DNA from: Lamellibrachia satsuma
Taxonomy: Eukaryota > Annelida > Polychaeta > Sabellida > Siboglinidae
DNA: 64,000 nt
Assembly (NCBI GenBank): GCA_033239005.1
Contig: BSQZ01000026.1
Span: 1,219,501-1,283,500 of the forward strand
Reading direction: 5' to 3'
This document shows, piece by piece, positions 26,380 to 38,346 of this stretch; within the stretch, counting starts at the first letter, position 1, and each line of letters begins with the position of its first letter. The notes below the pieces were generated by a model, which saw nothing but the letters and a program-made list of their open reading frames with translations, ran no database searches and was not told the DNA's origin. The position numbers and the translations under genes were made by a program.

Positions 26380-28170
26380 AGCATAAGTTAGCATTGTTAC
26401 CCTACGTGAGTAAACATGACGAAGCATTTTAATAATGTATTATTTATTTATTTATAGTAAACGAATGTAGGCATGCCATGAAATTGATACGTACCTACTC
26501 AGGAATGCACTGTACTTTTAAATGAGCTCTGAAAATGAATATAATATATCATATTATATTTGCTCTGCGATTGACATAACTTGATCATGTCAGGTCAAAC
26601 AATATAACAATATCTTGTTTTGTGTTGCATACATCTTCTTAAGACACATGTTGTATCTTTGGGGCAAGACGGTCCCTATGTCGTATCCCACACGTACATG
26701 GTCACAATGTATCAAATCCAATTTAAATGTAACAACCATAGTGGCTTGATATATTGTTATCATACCATTTGTATAAATACATACATTCAGGCAATATTTC
26801 TTTCATATAAACGAAAACCACGGGGAGGGGTATAGACCGTGTTGCCCCAGGTAGACGACTGTATTGCCCCAGGTATGGGCAAGACGGCTTTTTGCGGTAC
26901 TCTTACTCAGTTAGGTTGTTTATTTATTGAAAATAGTTTTTGTTTTGCAATGGGTAACACACATATCAGTCCACAATGTGAACACATTAAATACATGCTA
27001 ACGTAGTTTAATGTCGTACAATTTGAAAGTTTCCTTGGGGCGGGCGCGCTACCCCAGGTTACCCTACTGATAATATATTATTGGATAATAACTTAGTCAT
27101 AGTCATACACAATCTTGTTTATTATCTGCGTACTTCCCTGAATTCTTCAACTTTAACAAACTTCCGTGTAACCTAATTAATGTAGCGTTGTGGACGTGTT
27201 TTACGTTGCACACTTTTCTAACCAATGTGGTTCATGGGTTAATGGCACATGCATGGCTATTTCACCCTGGCAAGATGGTCGAAATATTTCGAATTATCTC
27301 CCAGCACTGCCGCTACCTTTCCGATAAGACGGATGCATGGTACGTATTATAAACAGTGTACATATCAGTGTGATGGTCAAAGATAATACGAAATTATGCA
27401 GTGATTAGAACGTATTATTGATATGTGGTACGGTTAAATCGAATTGCGACAGTATAGTTGGCTTTTTTGACTTTCACCAGGCAGTATTCCAATTCAACAT
27501 GTTATCCAATACTAGTACATCAATCCATCATCTGTCTACTTGAGCCAGGTGTCTGTCTAGTTGCCGAACTGCCGAACTTTAATTTGATTTGTACCTCATT
27601 CGGTATTCGGAACTGTCAAGAACATATCGTGTACCACTCACGTAATTCGTTCCACTGACCATGCTTCGAAGGACAGCAACAAGATGAAACAACGGTCCAT
27701 CCAACGCAAAATTTTCTTACGATCTAGGTTATAAAACAGACTAGTTGGCAAGTCGCAAACGTGCAAGCCACGTATCAAGTCAAAGTCAAGTCTCGAACCA
27801 TGCACCTGAATTCCAATTTAAGACCCAAAACAAGTTGCAACCAATCACATGGCGCTTAAGCTCTCTATCCGATTAAACAGTTATGAGAAAGCCGTCCATT
27901 TGCTACCTATATTATATATTACGAATACTATTACTACGAGTCATATAAGTTAATGCATTGCTAACTAGACATAACGCTATGGTAGGATAAACAGTTCGTG
28001 GTACTCTGGTTTTTCTACGTAAAATAGCTAGACATTAATTAAACATATTGTACGTAACACAACCATATCATAAATTATAAGCATATTTCAATACAATACG
28101 ATATCTACAAAATATATACACGTCTTGGCATCTCCGCTTGCATTTGCCATTTCTCTTAGTAAACACATGT
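26380..28170. repeat. Older copy of the array spacer (no hAT)
   Basis: Homologous to 36500-38430 and then, from about 27600, to 40720-41135. The hAT-bearing stretch and its TA tract (about 38430-40700) are absent, so they were probably inserted in the ancestor of the other copies or lost here. Contains an imperfect form of the GGGCAAGACGG hairpin at 26859-26887. No gene seen. Confidence 0.7.
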
Positions 28171-28176
28171 TTTTTT

Positions 28177-29170
28177 TTAGCAATTACATGATGCCAGCCT
28201 GGAGCGCATCTGTCCGTAGAGCTGTCGCACGTCGTCGCGAAACATGCGGCTCACAACGCTGTAGAGGAAAGGATTGACGACGGAATTAAGAAGAAATATG
28301 CGTCGTACATCTGACGGGACATGTAATCCAACGCCACCCAACCAAACTGGCAACCAGCAGGCTATCGTTATTACAGTGATGATAAATAATACTGACGCAT
28401 TTTTGTATGCATTAGTCTGTTTTGCAGTTGTCTTTGTTATACGTGACAGTGAATTGCTTTTACTTGACGCGACATCAACCGTTGCTTTTACATTTGGGAC
28501 AGAATAGGTGACTGTAGAAACCGTTGAAGGTCCCGGAGCAGATGAACTACTTGCAACCCCAACACTCCTATGAGCATTTCGTGCGTTCATCAGCATCGTT
28601 ATTGCCATCAATGAGTAGGACGCCATCATGACCATGACGTTTGTTACTGTGACAATTGCGGGAAACACCTTAACCAAGAGTATGTACCGTTTGATTCGTG
28701 CCACTGTCAACACCATTGTGCACACAGCGGCCACTACAGCGATGACCACCAGCACCCGCTTCGCCCGTAGTGAATTCAGACTGAAGGTGTGAGGACGCCG
28801 CACCGCCAGTAGGCGTTCGATCGACATAAACGCCAGAAGCACGAGGGAGAAAGTGACGGACATGTTAACACAGTACGTTGTGACCTCTAGGGTGATGTAT
28901 GTCAAATGTCACTGTTATCAGGACGATTCCGCAAATACAAGCCACCAAATCAGCGACGGCCAACGCAAATATATACACTCTGATAGATGTCGTCATCTTC
29001 CTGGCATATACGGCGAAAACGAGCAAATTTCCTGGCATTCCCGTCAAACATATAAGAAAAGTGGTAAAACTTGGAACTGGCTCGACGATTGTGGTGAAGT
29101 TATTTATCTCGTCGCTGGCATTTAACATGTCTTGGTGCAACGCAGAGTTGTTGGAGATGTTAGTCAACAT
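28177..29170 (-). pseudogene. GPCR-B1, broken by a one-base insertion
   Basis: Homologue of B2/B3 over the whole length. One extra G at 28901 (tgtatgtcaaatg here against tgtattcaaatg in B2) shifts the frame at about codon 90, in ECL1 between TM2 and TM3. Upstream of it TM1 and TM2 are intact (GMPGN, LAVAD). Downstream, 28905-28177 is open through TM3 to the CNC tail. Other differences from B2 are scattered substitutions. It shares with B2/B3 the short upstream frame at 29172-29234. Non-functional unless the insertion is a sequencing error. Confidence 0.85.
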
Positions 29171-29171
29171 T

Positions 29172-29234
29172 TTACTGATGATAGTTGTCGTAGAAATCGT
29201 GGTTCTGTAAGCTTGGCGTGTTGATAGAATGCAT
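29172..29234 (-). other. uORF of GPCR-B1 (relic of the ancestral start)
   Basis: An ATG at 29234 reads 20 codons beginning MHSINTPSLQNHD, clearly the N-terminus of the A receptors (MDSFNTPSLQNQ), and stops at TAA one base before the ATG of MLTN. See the B2 entry for discussion. Confidence 0.6.
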
Positions 29235-29499
29235 TTTCCGATGATCAGTAGCACAACTATTTGGAGAACCAACGAAGTCACATAGTTTGGCTTTATTCAG
29301 TCGATGAGAGTAGCAGCTTTACTCCACCAGTCTTTAGCCAAAATATATTATGCAAGTGTTAGAATACTCTGCTAAAATTATCACTCGTTGCGGGAATTAC
29401 GTTCAGTTTTCAAATCGTAAGGTAAGTAAACAGTTGCCTTTGTTGATAGTAGCCGGTGTTTTCCAAAGAAGATCTTACACTCTGAATTCTAATTGGCCA

Positions 29500-30240
29500 G
29501 TATTATATTACATATATACAATAAAAGCACACACCGCGTTGTCGTAATCTTCTACGCATGAATCGTACGTCATCATTGCTTACTCGATGTCGTGGCACCA
29601 CCTTAATTCCACTTTGTTTTAGACGTTTCGGATAATCGTCCCAGTTCATCGACCAGCACGACTGCCTTCAACAAGGTAAACAGTAGACAGTTGATTAGCA
29701 AACGACGATTGTGTTACTTTCAGTGATGGAGCGGTACCAAACACGAAACTTTCAATATATTCATGTATAATTGCTTAGTACTATACTAGGTATATACTAC
29801 TTACTGTTACAGATGTCTTCTATGCGTGATTCGACACCGCTGTTGCTGCTAGTCTCAATGTGTGTAGGCACCAAAGTCTTCACGCAGTTTGTAGTACAAA
29901 GAGCCCACTTACATACATGTCTTCATATCCGGCCAACATTGAGAAGAACTAAATATTTACTGCTACAATGCCGTTGTTTTCTATGCTTATTGAATGGTCC
30001 GAATTTCGCGATCAGCACCACTTCCCTCCATAAGATCAACAGTGGGCCGTTAATGAGCAGACGGACGAGCATGTATCCTTCAATGATGGGGTGTTAGCTA
30101 CCAAAGCACATGCTACATTTGATGATGTCCAGGCAGTGTGTAGTACAACGACCACACCTGCAAACACGTCTACTCACGCGGCTTACATTCAGAAGAACTG
30201 AATGTGTATTGCTGCAATGCCGTGGATAGTTAACTAACAA
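29500..30240 (-). repeat. GPCR-associated modules upstream of B1 (three tandem sub-copies)
   Basis: Sub-copies at about 29500-29700, 29815-29975 and 30120-30240 share the gagtctca.tgt box, the catcagt/gatcaacagt box and the gaagaactgaat...attgctgcaatgcc box. The first carries a 21-codon frame (29573 to 29508, -) starting MTYDSCVED. Confidence 0.5.
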
Positions 30241-30665
30241 TGTGGGAACTAGCACGCTATACAATACGATTCGACGTAACCCGAACCTGCTGGAATACTT
30301 AATTAGCCAAATTATTCAGCAAAATGTGTAATATATATATAAGGTATAATTGGTCTACGAAATGTTACACCTGCTTCATGCTAAGCTTATATTACGTATC
30401 ACGCGATTGCACGATTAGTTACGATTTAGCTTTCCGTGGTTGTGCGACTGCCCATTCCACTAGTCTATTTGACTGTTCAGCGTACATTGTAAAGCCAAAG
30501 TGATCACAAGTACGCGCACCGCCGCGATCAGGGCGTTTTTATCGGAACTACATGCGTTTTCAGATGCCGGCAGTACAGAGTACGATAACGTATTAGTGTT
30601 TTCTGCAGCTGTGATCAAAGAAAAAAGACATTTCTTGTAATTCTACAATAACCCTAACCATTAAA
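30241..30665. other. Spacer between modules and LINE fragment
   Basis: Well conserved with 43165-43575 and 55580-55990. Short plus-strand frames here have no recognised domain. Confidence 0.5.
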
Positions 30666-30669
30666 ACAC

Positions 30670-31022
30670 CACCACACCCCAGTTACACGGGCTTCCTGTT
30701 ACTTATTTACAAATCAAATGTAAATTATCCAATCTTACATATCTTGCTCTATCTACAAAACAACCACCCTACTCGGCTACTCTCCTGCATCTTTCAATTA
30801 TCCCTAGGCAGCTCAGATTATCCATTTCACAACTTATTGTTCCTAAAGCTAAACTTAACTTGGGCAAATGGGCTGTCTCTGTCACTCAGCCTAGGGTCTG
30901 GAATGAGACCCACATCACTTTGAAAACATCTAAAAAATATAGCTACCTTAGTAAAAAAATTCAAGACATGTTTATTCCAAACTGCATTTCTACTATACAT
31001 TTGTGTTGATCCCTCGTTATAA
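30670..31022 (+). pseudogene. LINE ORF2 C-terminal fragment (3' end), copy 1
   Basis: Homologous to 43600-43944, where the frame is open. It corresponds to the region after the reverse transcriptase domain of non-LTR elements, typified by VP-K-KLNLGKRAVSV and FWNEI...LKT...FKTCLF motifs. This copy carries small indels (an extra A in a run near 30935). No upstream RT remains. Confidence 0.6.
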
Positions 31023-31260
31023 TAATAACTGGTGCGCGTCCATGTTCACGATTTCATGTTCTGAATCTGAATCTGAAACAATGTTCTCAACGCTCTTTCT
31101 TCGTTTGACCTTAGCCGGCTTTTTAAAGAAACGACCCTGGTTCCCCAGTTATTTGACCAAATACAGGAACACTTTCGATTGTTCAAGCACCGTATCCAAT
31201 GTGTTTTCTAAACTATCCGCCACTTGAATGAATCAAAATACTGGGTTTGGCTGCAATAAA
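31023..31260. other. Conserved LINE-flanking segment
   Basis: Conserved in all three array units (43945-44180, 56357-56590). The minus strand reads a Lys/Arg-rich then Ser/Asp-rich stretch (RRKSVENIVSDSDSEHE) with one in-frame TAA; the plus strand has a 61-74 codon frame. I cannot tell which, if either, was coding. Confidence 0.3.
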
Positions 31261-31323
31261 GCGTCAGTCGGCGGCTGGGTTTGTCGACTTGAGTACACAA
31301 CTGTTTTAAGAGTCAAACAAACA

Positions 31324-34046
31324 TCAGTTGGGCAAGTACGTACCTAAGGACATTGGCCTACAGGATAGTTTGTTTGTTATTTCAGTGTTATTTATGTTAA
31401 TTAGTGTGGGGAAACATTTCTTGTTGCCGTTTCTTGAAATGAATTCATTTATCGTTTTCCAAGTGTTTCTAATATCAGATTTATATTTAGCAAAAGTAGA
31501 AGCAAGGAACTGTTGCTTAACTGCACGTAGGCTTATTTTAAATATTTTATTATATGTCTTAAGGTTAATATATATTATTTCATATTCTCTTGAGGTGGGA
31601 TTTGTTAATTTAATTATTTTGTATAGCTTGTCTCGGAATCTTATTGAGTTTAGTAGTCCTCTTGTTATCGATTTACATTTTTTATGTTTATATTTGTTAA
31701 ATTTCACTAATTTACACGACATATGCTTATTTTGTGCCTTTTCAAGTTTGTCATGTATGATATTATAACTTACATTAGGATCAGCGGTCTGACTTTTATC
31801 TAGTTTATTACATAAACAGCATTACTAATCTCATTTATAAATTTCTTGATAGCTTCATCATTTTGCAAGTGTACTTTAATCAAGTTTGGATTTGGTATTT
31901 TGGTGAGAGCAATGTCCAGTAAAACAAAGTAAGGTTGGTGATCGGATAATTTGTTTAGCAGGATACCGGCAGTGGTAATCTTTGTTGTTTGGTAGACATT
32001 GCAGAACACATTATCTATTAATGTACCACTTATGTGATAAAACCTAGTTGGACGGGTAATTTGAGGAAACAGGCTATGGGATGTCAGCAAGTCAAAGAAT
32101 TCACTACACCTTCCACTTTCGTTAATTTTTAGTAGATTTAAGTTGTAGTTCCCGACTATATGAATACTTCTATTAAACTTTTCAAGGGAAAGTGTGAGTG
32201 AGCTGAATTCATTAATAAATTGTTTCATTTGTTCTCTTAACATTCTTGGTGGTCTGTGTATATTGCCAATAATTATTGGTTTGGGTAACCCTCCCCTTTT
32301 AGATATATTATTTGTACCTCCAAATGTTCATACATATTTAAATTTAAGCATACTTCGTATAGGAATTTTTTATCCCCGTATATTATTAAACCTCCTCTGT
32401 CACTGCTGCTCTTACCTTGAATTATGCAATTATATCCATTTAATTGTATATTGAGAGAATAAGTCTGATTGGATATCCAGCATTCTTGTAGACATATGAT
32501 ATTGAATTGAATACTCTAGAGTAGTTCTTCAATGAATGCTTCCAATTCATGAAATTTAGCATATACAGATTCTATATTTAAACTTAATATGGAGACAATT
32601 TTCTTTTTTTCATTCACTAATTTCTTAAATTTATCAAGATCATAATACGATAAGTGTTTTATTACTTATAGTTCTTTCTTATTAATGTCGAGAATGCTGA
32701 TTAAGCTGTTGTTGTCAAGCCCACCCAAATGTGAAAGAATAGAATGATCTGAACGTTCCATCATTTAATCAATATCTTTAAATGCCTGTTAATTATATGT
32801 ATGTGCGTAGGCGTGAATTGTAATACCTGTAACACACGAGGATGTCTGCCTTTTGTATATAAGAGTGTGATAGGTGAGTGTATATCATCGTAATATATGC
32901 ATTTGTTTGTGGATTTCAATGGATGATACTGTGCTGTTTTAGGAACATTATATGTGAATGCACAAAAAAGCATCGTACAAAAACATAAACAGAAACTCAA
33001 CATAGTGGCTGACAGCGATGTGGAGTAATCGGGTCTGTGTCAGACAGAACGACTAACAGGCGGTATATTAAATCAAAATATAATGTGATGCAAATGATAT
33101 AATACAAACAATGACAAGTCCACTTTCTAACTATCACTCAGGCAGTATGCGTGGGCAACAGAACATTCACAAAGCGATATATTATATCAAAATATTATGT
33201 GATGCAAGTAATATTATGCAAACATTGGAGGCAACAACTGATGAGGTGTCACTTTGTCGGACACCAACACAATACAAGTATAGCATTGATTGTCAGTGTA
33301 TCTCAGCAAGTGCTACACAGTTAGTAACTGATTAAATCTCGTGGGGAGTTGATCCTCTTGATGAAGTTGTTGTTTTCCTTGACAACAACGTGTCCGTTGT
33401 GAGTCCAGCAGTCTGCTATATTTTATCTGCACATAATTTTCTTGTTTGGAAAGCCATCAATGATCTTATCAGTGTAAGGTTCTCGTTGATGTAGAGACGA
33501 AGGGACGGCTCTGCTGACTTGTTGTGATTCTTTAGGAAACCTCGGGCGCTGTAGGCTGAATCCCGCATTCTTTCTGATTTAAATGATCATACATCTGGGA
33601 CGTGCGGGGTCAGTCTGGCGTCCGAGTCGATGGCAGCGCTCAATGTCTTGATCAGACAAAGGAGGACTCATCTTCATCTTCTGGTTGATGATTTCTAGCA
33701 CTTTGGCACGGGCGTCCTCGCCAGTGCCCGACTTAGCAATTCCCTGGATACGCAAATTTGGGTCGTCGGCTATGTTGCTCCGTGTCGTCGACGCTCACCT
33801 CGAGTTTGTCGAATCTGTCCTTCAGTCCATAGATCAATCTGTCTTTTGCATAAATTGTTTGATGCAGACGGGTTATTTCTAGTTTCATGTCTCGAATTAT
33901 ATAAACGCCTGGGGATATATTGCAGATTTTGTCTTTGCAACAATTTCCTCATCACCTAGTAGCTCCAGGACTCTGAGTGCGAAGATGTTTTGTGGGTCTT
34001 CTTTGGCATTGGCGCTACCTTTTCGTGATGACTTACTAGAAGGCAT
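31324..34046 (-). mobile_element. 5' half of a CR1/L2-like LINE, copy 1 (ORF1 + endonuclease, RT lost)
   Basis: Reading leftward: ORF1 begins at the ATG at 34046 and has a coiled coil and an LRI-GIAES / RxIIRF-type domain, but a 7-base deletion near 33899 and a second shift break it. ORF2 starts near 32763. The endonuclease keeps the N-terminal ILSLNIES motif, IGNIYRPP, an NYN at the catalytic GDxN site (Asp changed to Asn), LIDNVF and the C-terminal SDHQPYF. A linker typical of LINE ORF2 (ITRGLLNSIRFRDKLYK, 31722-31324) follows. There is no RT. Confidence 0.7.
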
Positions 34047-34960
34047 TTTGCTGTGCGTAGCTTGGCTGTGGCTTAGCCCTCAAACGATCTGATATAACAC
34101 CGCAACGTGGTAACGCGGATCACACAATTGTTGTATACTGCTTGTCACGCTTGACTGGTCAGCGAGTAAACGGTCAGCAGGTCCACTACCCAACTATCGC
34201 TCAGGCACTTGGCGTGGGCAACAGACAGTTAACAAATTCGGCACAAATATCCCCTTTCAAGACTTACCGCCGGCAACACCTGCTCTCTGAACTTTACTCG
34301 TTTCAATGTCTCCGACGCACCAATTTTATGTTTTCATATCACCACTATATCATGTGCTAGCGTTTGACCGTCCAGGGAGTACGTCACTGTCGATCGGTAG
34401 CCATCAGTGTGAATGAGATAAGCGATCACGTGGTTTTATGAGATAAGCAATCACGTGGTTTTATGACGTTACATATGACTTGGGTTTTCACTCAGTTAGT
34501 GATTTCTATGCAATGCAACAATTTCACTCACGTTAATTTGACGAGTCGTGGCGATATAATTGTTCCGTAAAAAATAAAATGTAACGATGTCGAACCGGTA
34601 GCATCAAGTCGGAGAAGTTTGGCGATGCCAGCAATCTTCGACTTCGACGATCTTGTTTATTTTCTGACCATACCATAAAAACGACCTCACAGGACCGCCA
34701 AGCTCTCGTCATAGAGACCTATCTAAAATACATGTACACATGTCACGCGGGCAAAAACATACTTTTAATTCCACATAACGACAGCAATTTACAAAAATAA
34801 ACAAATATTCGCCATCTCCTTAGTATATGGTGAGTTTTTTTTTAGATTTTGTAAATTTCAGCGTTACATAAAAATAAAATCATTGTTGGACAATGTGAGA
34901 TGTGTATATGTATGGTAGATATACGATGAGAACATTGGCGCATCTAGGTCGTCGTTTATA
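34047..34960. other. Spacer upstream of LINE ORF1
   Basis: 34165-34240 (ccactacccaactatcgctc...) has a diverged second copy at 33118-33178 inside the LINE, so part of the leader was duplicated. A 25-bp gagataagc.atcacgtggt unit is repeated twice at 34415-34465. No gene supported. Confidence 0.45.
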
Positions 34961-34968
34961 TTGTTATG

Positions 34969-35298
34969 TCACGAAGTAAAAGATCGCACTGACAGTGACA
35001 CGCAGTCCGTTTGAGGGGTCCGCTTGCCCTCGACCCGACCGACGTACTCGTCGCTGTCAGTGTTGCTGAATGGGTTCGGACTTCGGGTTCTACGGATTGA
35101 TGACAGCGACATAGATTCCACTACTGGGAAAGATGTTGGTACGTCATGCTCTTTCAAAGCTATTTTAGCACCAGAATAACCCAGGGCTGCCATCTTCTCG
35201 GGGTCGCGGTCGAAACAAGTTTGTGCTACGTCGGATGGAAGTTTGAAGGCTTCAGTTTCGCGAGCCACTTCTTTAGCAAAGTTGGCTGCATGGGGCAC
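34969..35298 (-). CDS. Conserved 109-codon frame of unknown function, copy 1
   Basis: Open in all three array units (also 47371-47700 and 59790-60119) and ending at the same stop. It contains no ATG at the upstream end; the frame opens after a TAG that could be the end of a splice acceptor (GTGTAG then TTCATTGAAG), so this may be one exon or an exon captured by an element. The sequence is soluble-looking, with an acidic/Ala-rich N-terminal half and a Ser/Arg/Pro-rich C-terminal half (SSIRRTRSPNPFSNTDSDE). No family recognised. Copies differ by a few codons. Confidence 0.3.
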   Translation of the reverse strand: MPHAANFAKEVARETEAFKLPSDVAQTCFDRDPEKMAALGYSGAKIALKEHDVPTSFPVVESMSLSSIRRTRSPNPFSNTDSDEYVGRVEGKRTPQTDCVSLSVRSFTS

Positions 35299-35449
35299 TT
35301 CAATGAACTACACGTTACTCTGCTCTTACCACTGGTATGAATGCCGCACAAAAACCATTCTGACGCTCGCTTCGAAACAATCGCTGTAAACATTGGTAGA
35401 TGAATGGCTTGTCGATAACCGAGGGGAAAATATGCATAATCAAGGCAGT

Positions 35450-36480
35450 CGAAATATACTGCAAGATATAATTTAATATGATTTCAAGCAATCGTCGTTT
35501 AATTCCTTTTACCTACCATATTTTTAATGCACTGGCTATTCGCATAGCCCGACTCTGCGAATAGCCATAACGAAGATTCTAAGCTACTCGAAGAGCCGGC
35601 GTCAGAAGAAAGAGTCTTTGTCGTAGACCTCCGATAAACCGATACGAAAGCGTGTTTCTTCGCGGTGTTTTTTTTTGCGTGCATGCAATGCAAGGAGGGT
35701 GGGGTAATCTTGACCTTATGGAATACTAATTATTACGGCTTTATATTTAATTCTTGCCTCGTTTTATTTATCCCAAAACAAAAATATAATCATACTACAT
35801 CGCAATAGGTAAACAACGGTGACAATGATGATCAATTATTGCATTTTAGGGCATTTGTTTTGTGGTATAAATAGCGCTTCGAAATGTACCAACCTTCGCG
35901 GTTGCACGCGCCGCTGGACAATAATCGCAGAGGCGATAAAAATAGCAGATGCCCTTTGTTGACATGAAGCGATGCACTATGGCGGAATTTACATTTTGGC
36001 GTAGATTAAATAAGATAATAATGAAATACAGAGCCGTAATAACGAGAGCCCATAACTTCAAGATTACCCGCTGAAGGCTGTCTGGCCGGTCCGTCTGACC
36101 ACAAATCTGTGTCAGTAGTTGGGGGTAAAATGTATTTGAACTGAATTAAAAATTGCCTTTTTATTTGGCACGAATAATACAAAAATAAAACACATAATGA
36201 TAAAAAAAATCATGCCAAGACGCCGGTAATAGCCCTACAGTTATTTCTATTATCCAGAAATACGGCATAATAAAAAAGTTACAACCTCATGCAAGAAGAA
36301 ATGCAATTGGCTAAAATCATTGCAAACAAAGTGCGTAGTCTGCTATGTAAAGTATACATCAATGTAGTTATAAAGTGGTATGCATGTGTGAACACAAAAA
36401 GAGTATTATATTATGCACTATGTTATGGAAATGTGAGCAGATGTTGAATACAAAAAGTGTGATGACTAGGGGTAAGAATT
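35450..36480 (-). repeat. Repeat R, array copy 1
   Basis: Interspersed element also present inverted at 12820-13920. It carries a perfect inverted repeat GGCTATTCGCA / TGCGAATAGCC (35534-35544 and 35556-35566, 11-base loop). Minus-strand frames of 64 and 71 codons lie within it, but they are not preserved in the diverged copy, so I read it as non-coding. Confidence 0.6.
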
Positions 36481-37697
36481 GTTCGACAAAATAATTTCGC
36501 ATTATTACCCTACGTGAGTAGACATAACTAAGCATTTTAAGAATGTGTTATTTATTTATAGTAAACGAATGTAGACAAGACTTGAAATTGATATGTATCT
36601 CCTCACGAATACACTGTACTTTTAAATTAACTATGGAAATGAATATAATATATCATAATAAATTTGCTCTGCGATTAGCACAACTTGATCATGTTATGTT
36701 ATAGTCGTATCGGTTATGAACATACACTCCATAAAACGTGATTAAAATAAATATTAAACACACTAGAGGGAATGCTTCAATCAATACCACACCGACACAC
36801 GGGGGTTACTGGCACTAAATTATCACACATCTGGGGCCTATGGGGACGTGGGCTATATTATAAATCTACTGGGATGTTTGCCAGGTAAGCTATTCTTTGA
36901 AAAAAATTAAAGCATTTATCTGTAATCACGTATTTTTTTCACTTCTCTGAATGGTGCAACTTTACTGGTTAACCGATTTGAACTTGGGGCAACATGACCC
37001 TTAATGTAAGTCGGCCCCCATCACGTACGCAAAATATAAAAACTCTGGACGTCACCAAATCTGGTGCAACTTGAAGCTACCTTTTGTTTGGTGCCCACAT
37101 TGAAAGCTCCGCAACACGAGACAGCCATAATTAAATACATGTGTTTTTATGTATAACATTTATATGCACTATTACTTGAACTGATCTAATATTTTGGCAA
37201 CAGTAAAATGGTCATGGAATTAATTGGTGATATAATATTATTAATCAGTTGACAGGACAAACATGGGCAACACTATGTTGTGTATTGTATACATCGTGTT
37301 AAGACTCACGTTGTGTTTTTGGGGCAAGACGGTCTAGGTGCATGTGGGGCAAGACGGTGCCTACGTCCTATCCCACACGCATATGGTCACAATGTATCAA
37401 ATGTATTATGCATGACCAATTATGTTTATGAACATGACATGAACTTTCATAATTTACGTCGTGCTAGCCTCTATGCTGTAATTATGATGGGATATTACTA
37501 AGCCAATATTATATTATGTACGGATTCCAAGGTATGTGTTATATTCATAAACTCCAATAAATGTAACAACCATAGTGGCCTGATATATTGTATCATGCCA
37601 CTTGGATAAATACATACATTTTAATTTCAGTCAATAGTTCGTTCATATAAACGAAAACCACGAGGGGCTTACAGACAACGTTGCGCCAGGCAGAGAA
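36481..37697. other. Array spacer with GGGGCAAGACGG motifs
   Basis: Two copies of ggggcaagacggt at 37321 and 37346 (25-bp spacing), and related ggggcaacatgac at 36987. No gene. Homologous to 26400-26850. Confidence 0.5.
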
Positions 37698-37727
37698 CCG
37701 TCTTGCCCCAGGAATTGGGCAAGACGG
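37698..37727. repeat. Perfect 11-bp hairpin CCGTCTTGCCC/GGGCAAGACGG, copy 1
   Basis: Arms 37698-37708 and 37717-37727, loop caggaatt. Identical at 50096-50125 and 62097-62126; imperfect at 26859-26887. Confidence 0.8.
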
Positions 37728-38346
37728 CGTTTTGGGGTACTCTTACTATTTTTTCAAATGCAACTCAGCTAGTTTGTTTATTTATAGAAAATAGTTTTCC
37801 AATAGGTAACACACATATCAGTCCATACTGTGAACACATTAAAGGCATGGTAAAGCAGTTTAATTATCTAAAGTTGAACGTTTCCTTAGGGGGACCGCGA
37901 TGCCCCAGGTTACACTACTGATAATATATTATTGAATAGAAACTCAATCATAGTCATACACAACCTTTAAAATTATCTGCGTAGTTCATTCAAACCTTTA
38001 ACTTCAACAAACTTCTGTGTAACCTAATTAATGTAGCGTTGTTGGACGTGTTCTCTGTTGCACATTTTTCTAACCAATGTGGTCCATGGGTTAGTGGCAC
38101 AAACTACGCTGCACAGAATACATGCAGGGCTATTTTATCTGGCTAGATGGTAGAAATATTACGAATTATCACCCAGCACTGCCGCTACCTTTCCGATAAA
38201 ATGGACGCATGGCACGTGTTATCAACATTGTACATATGCGTGTGATGGTCAATGATAATACCCAATTATGCCGTGATTAGAACGTATTATTGTTACATGA
38301 TACGGTTAAATTGCGACAGTATAGTTAGCTTATTTGGCTTTGCGCC

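Noticed and set aside
28865..29281. N-terminal extension of B1 resembling a signal peptide
   Set aside because: The frame begins with GTG, not ATG, and the equivalent frame is not preserved upstream of B2/B3. The hydrophobic look comes from untranslated flank.
30670..34046. Twin-priming inversion of a single LINE (3' end + strand next to an inverted 5' half)
   Set aside because: In twin priming the inverted 5' part lies before the 3' part on the 3' part's strand; here it lies after it, with about 300 bp of other sequence between. Two separate insertions fit better.
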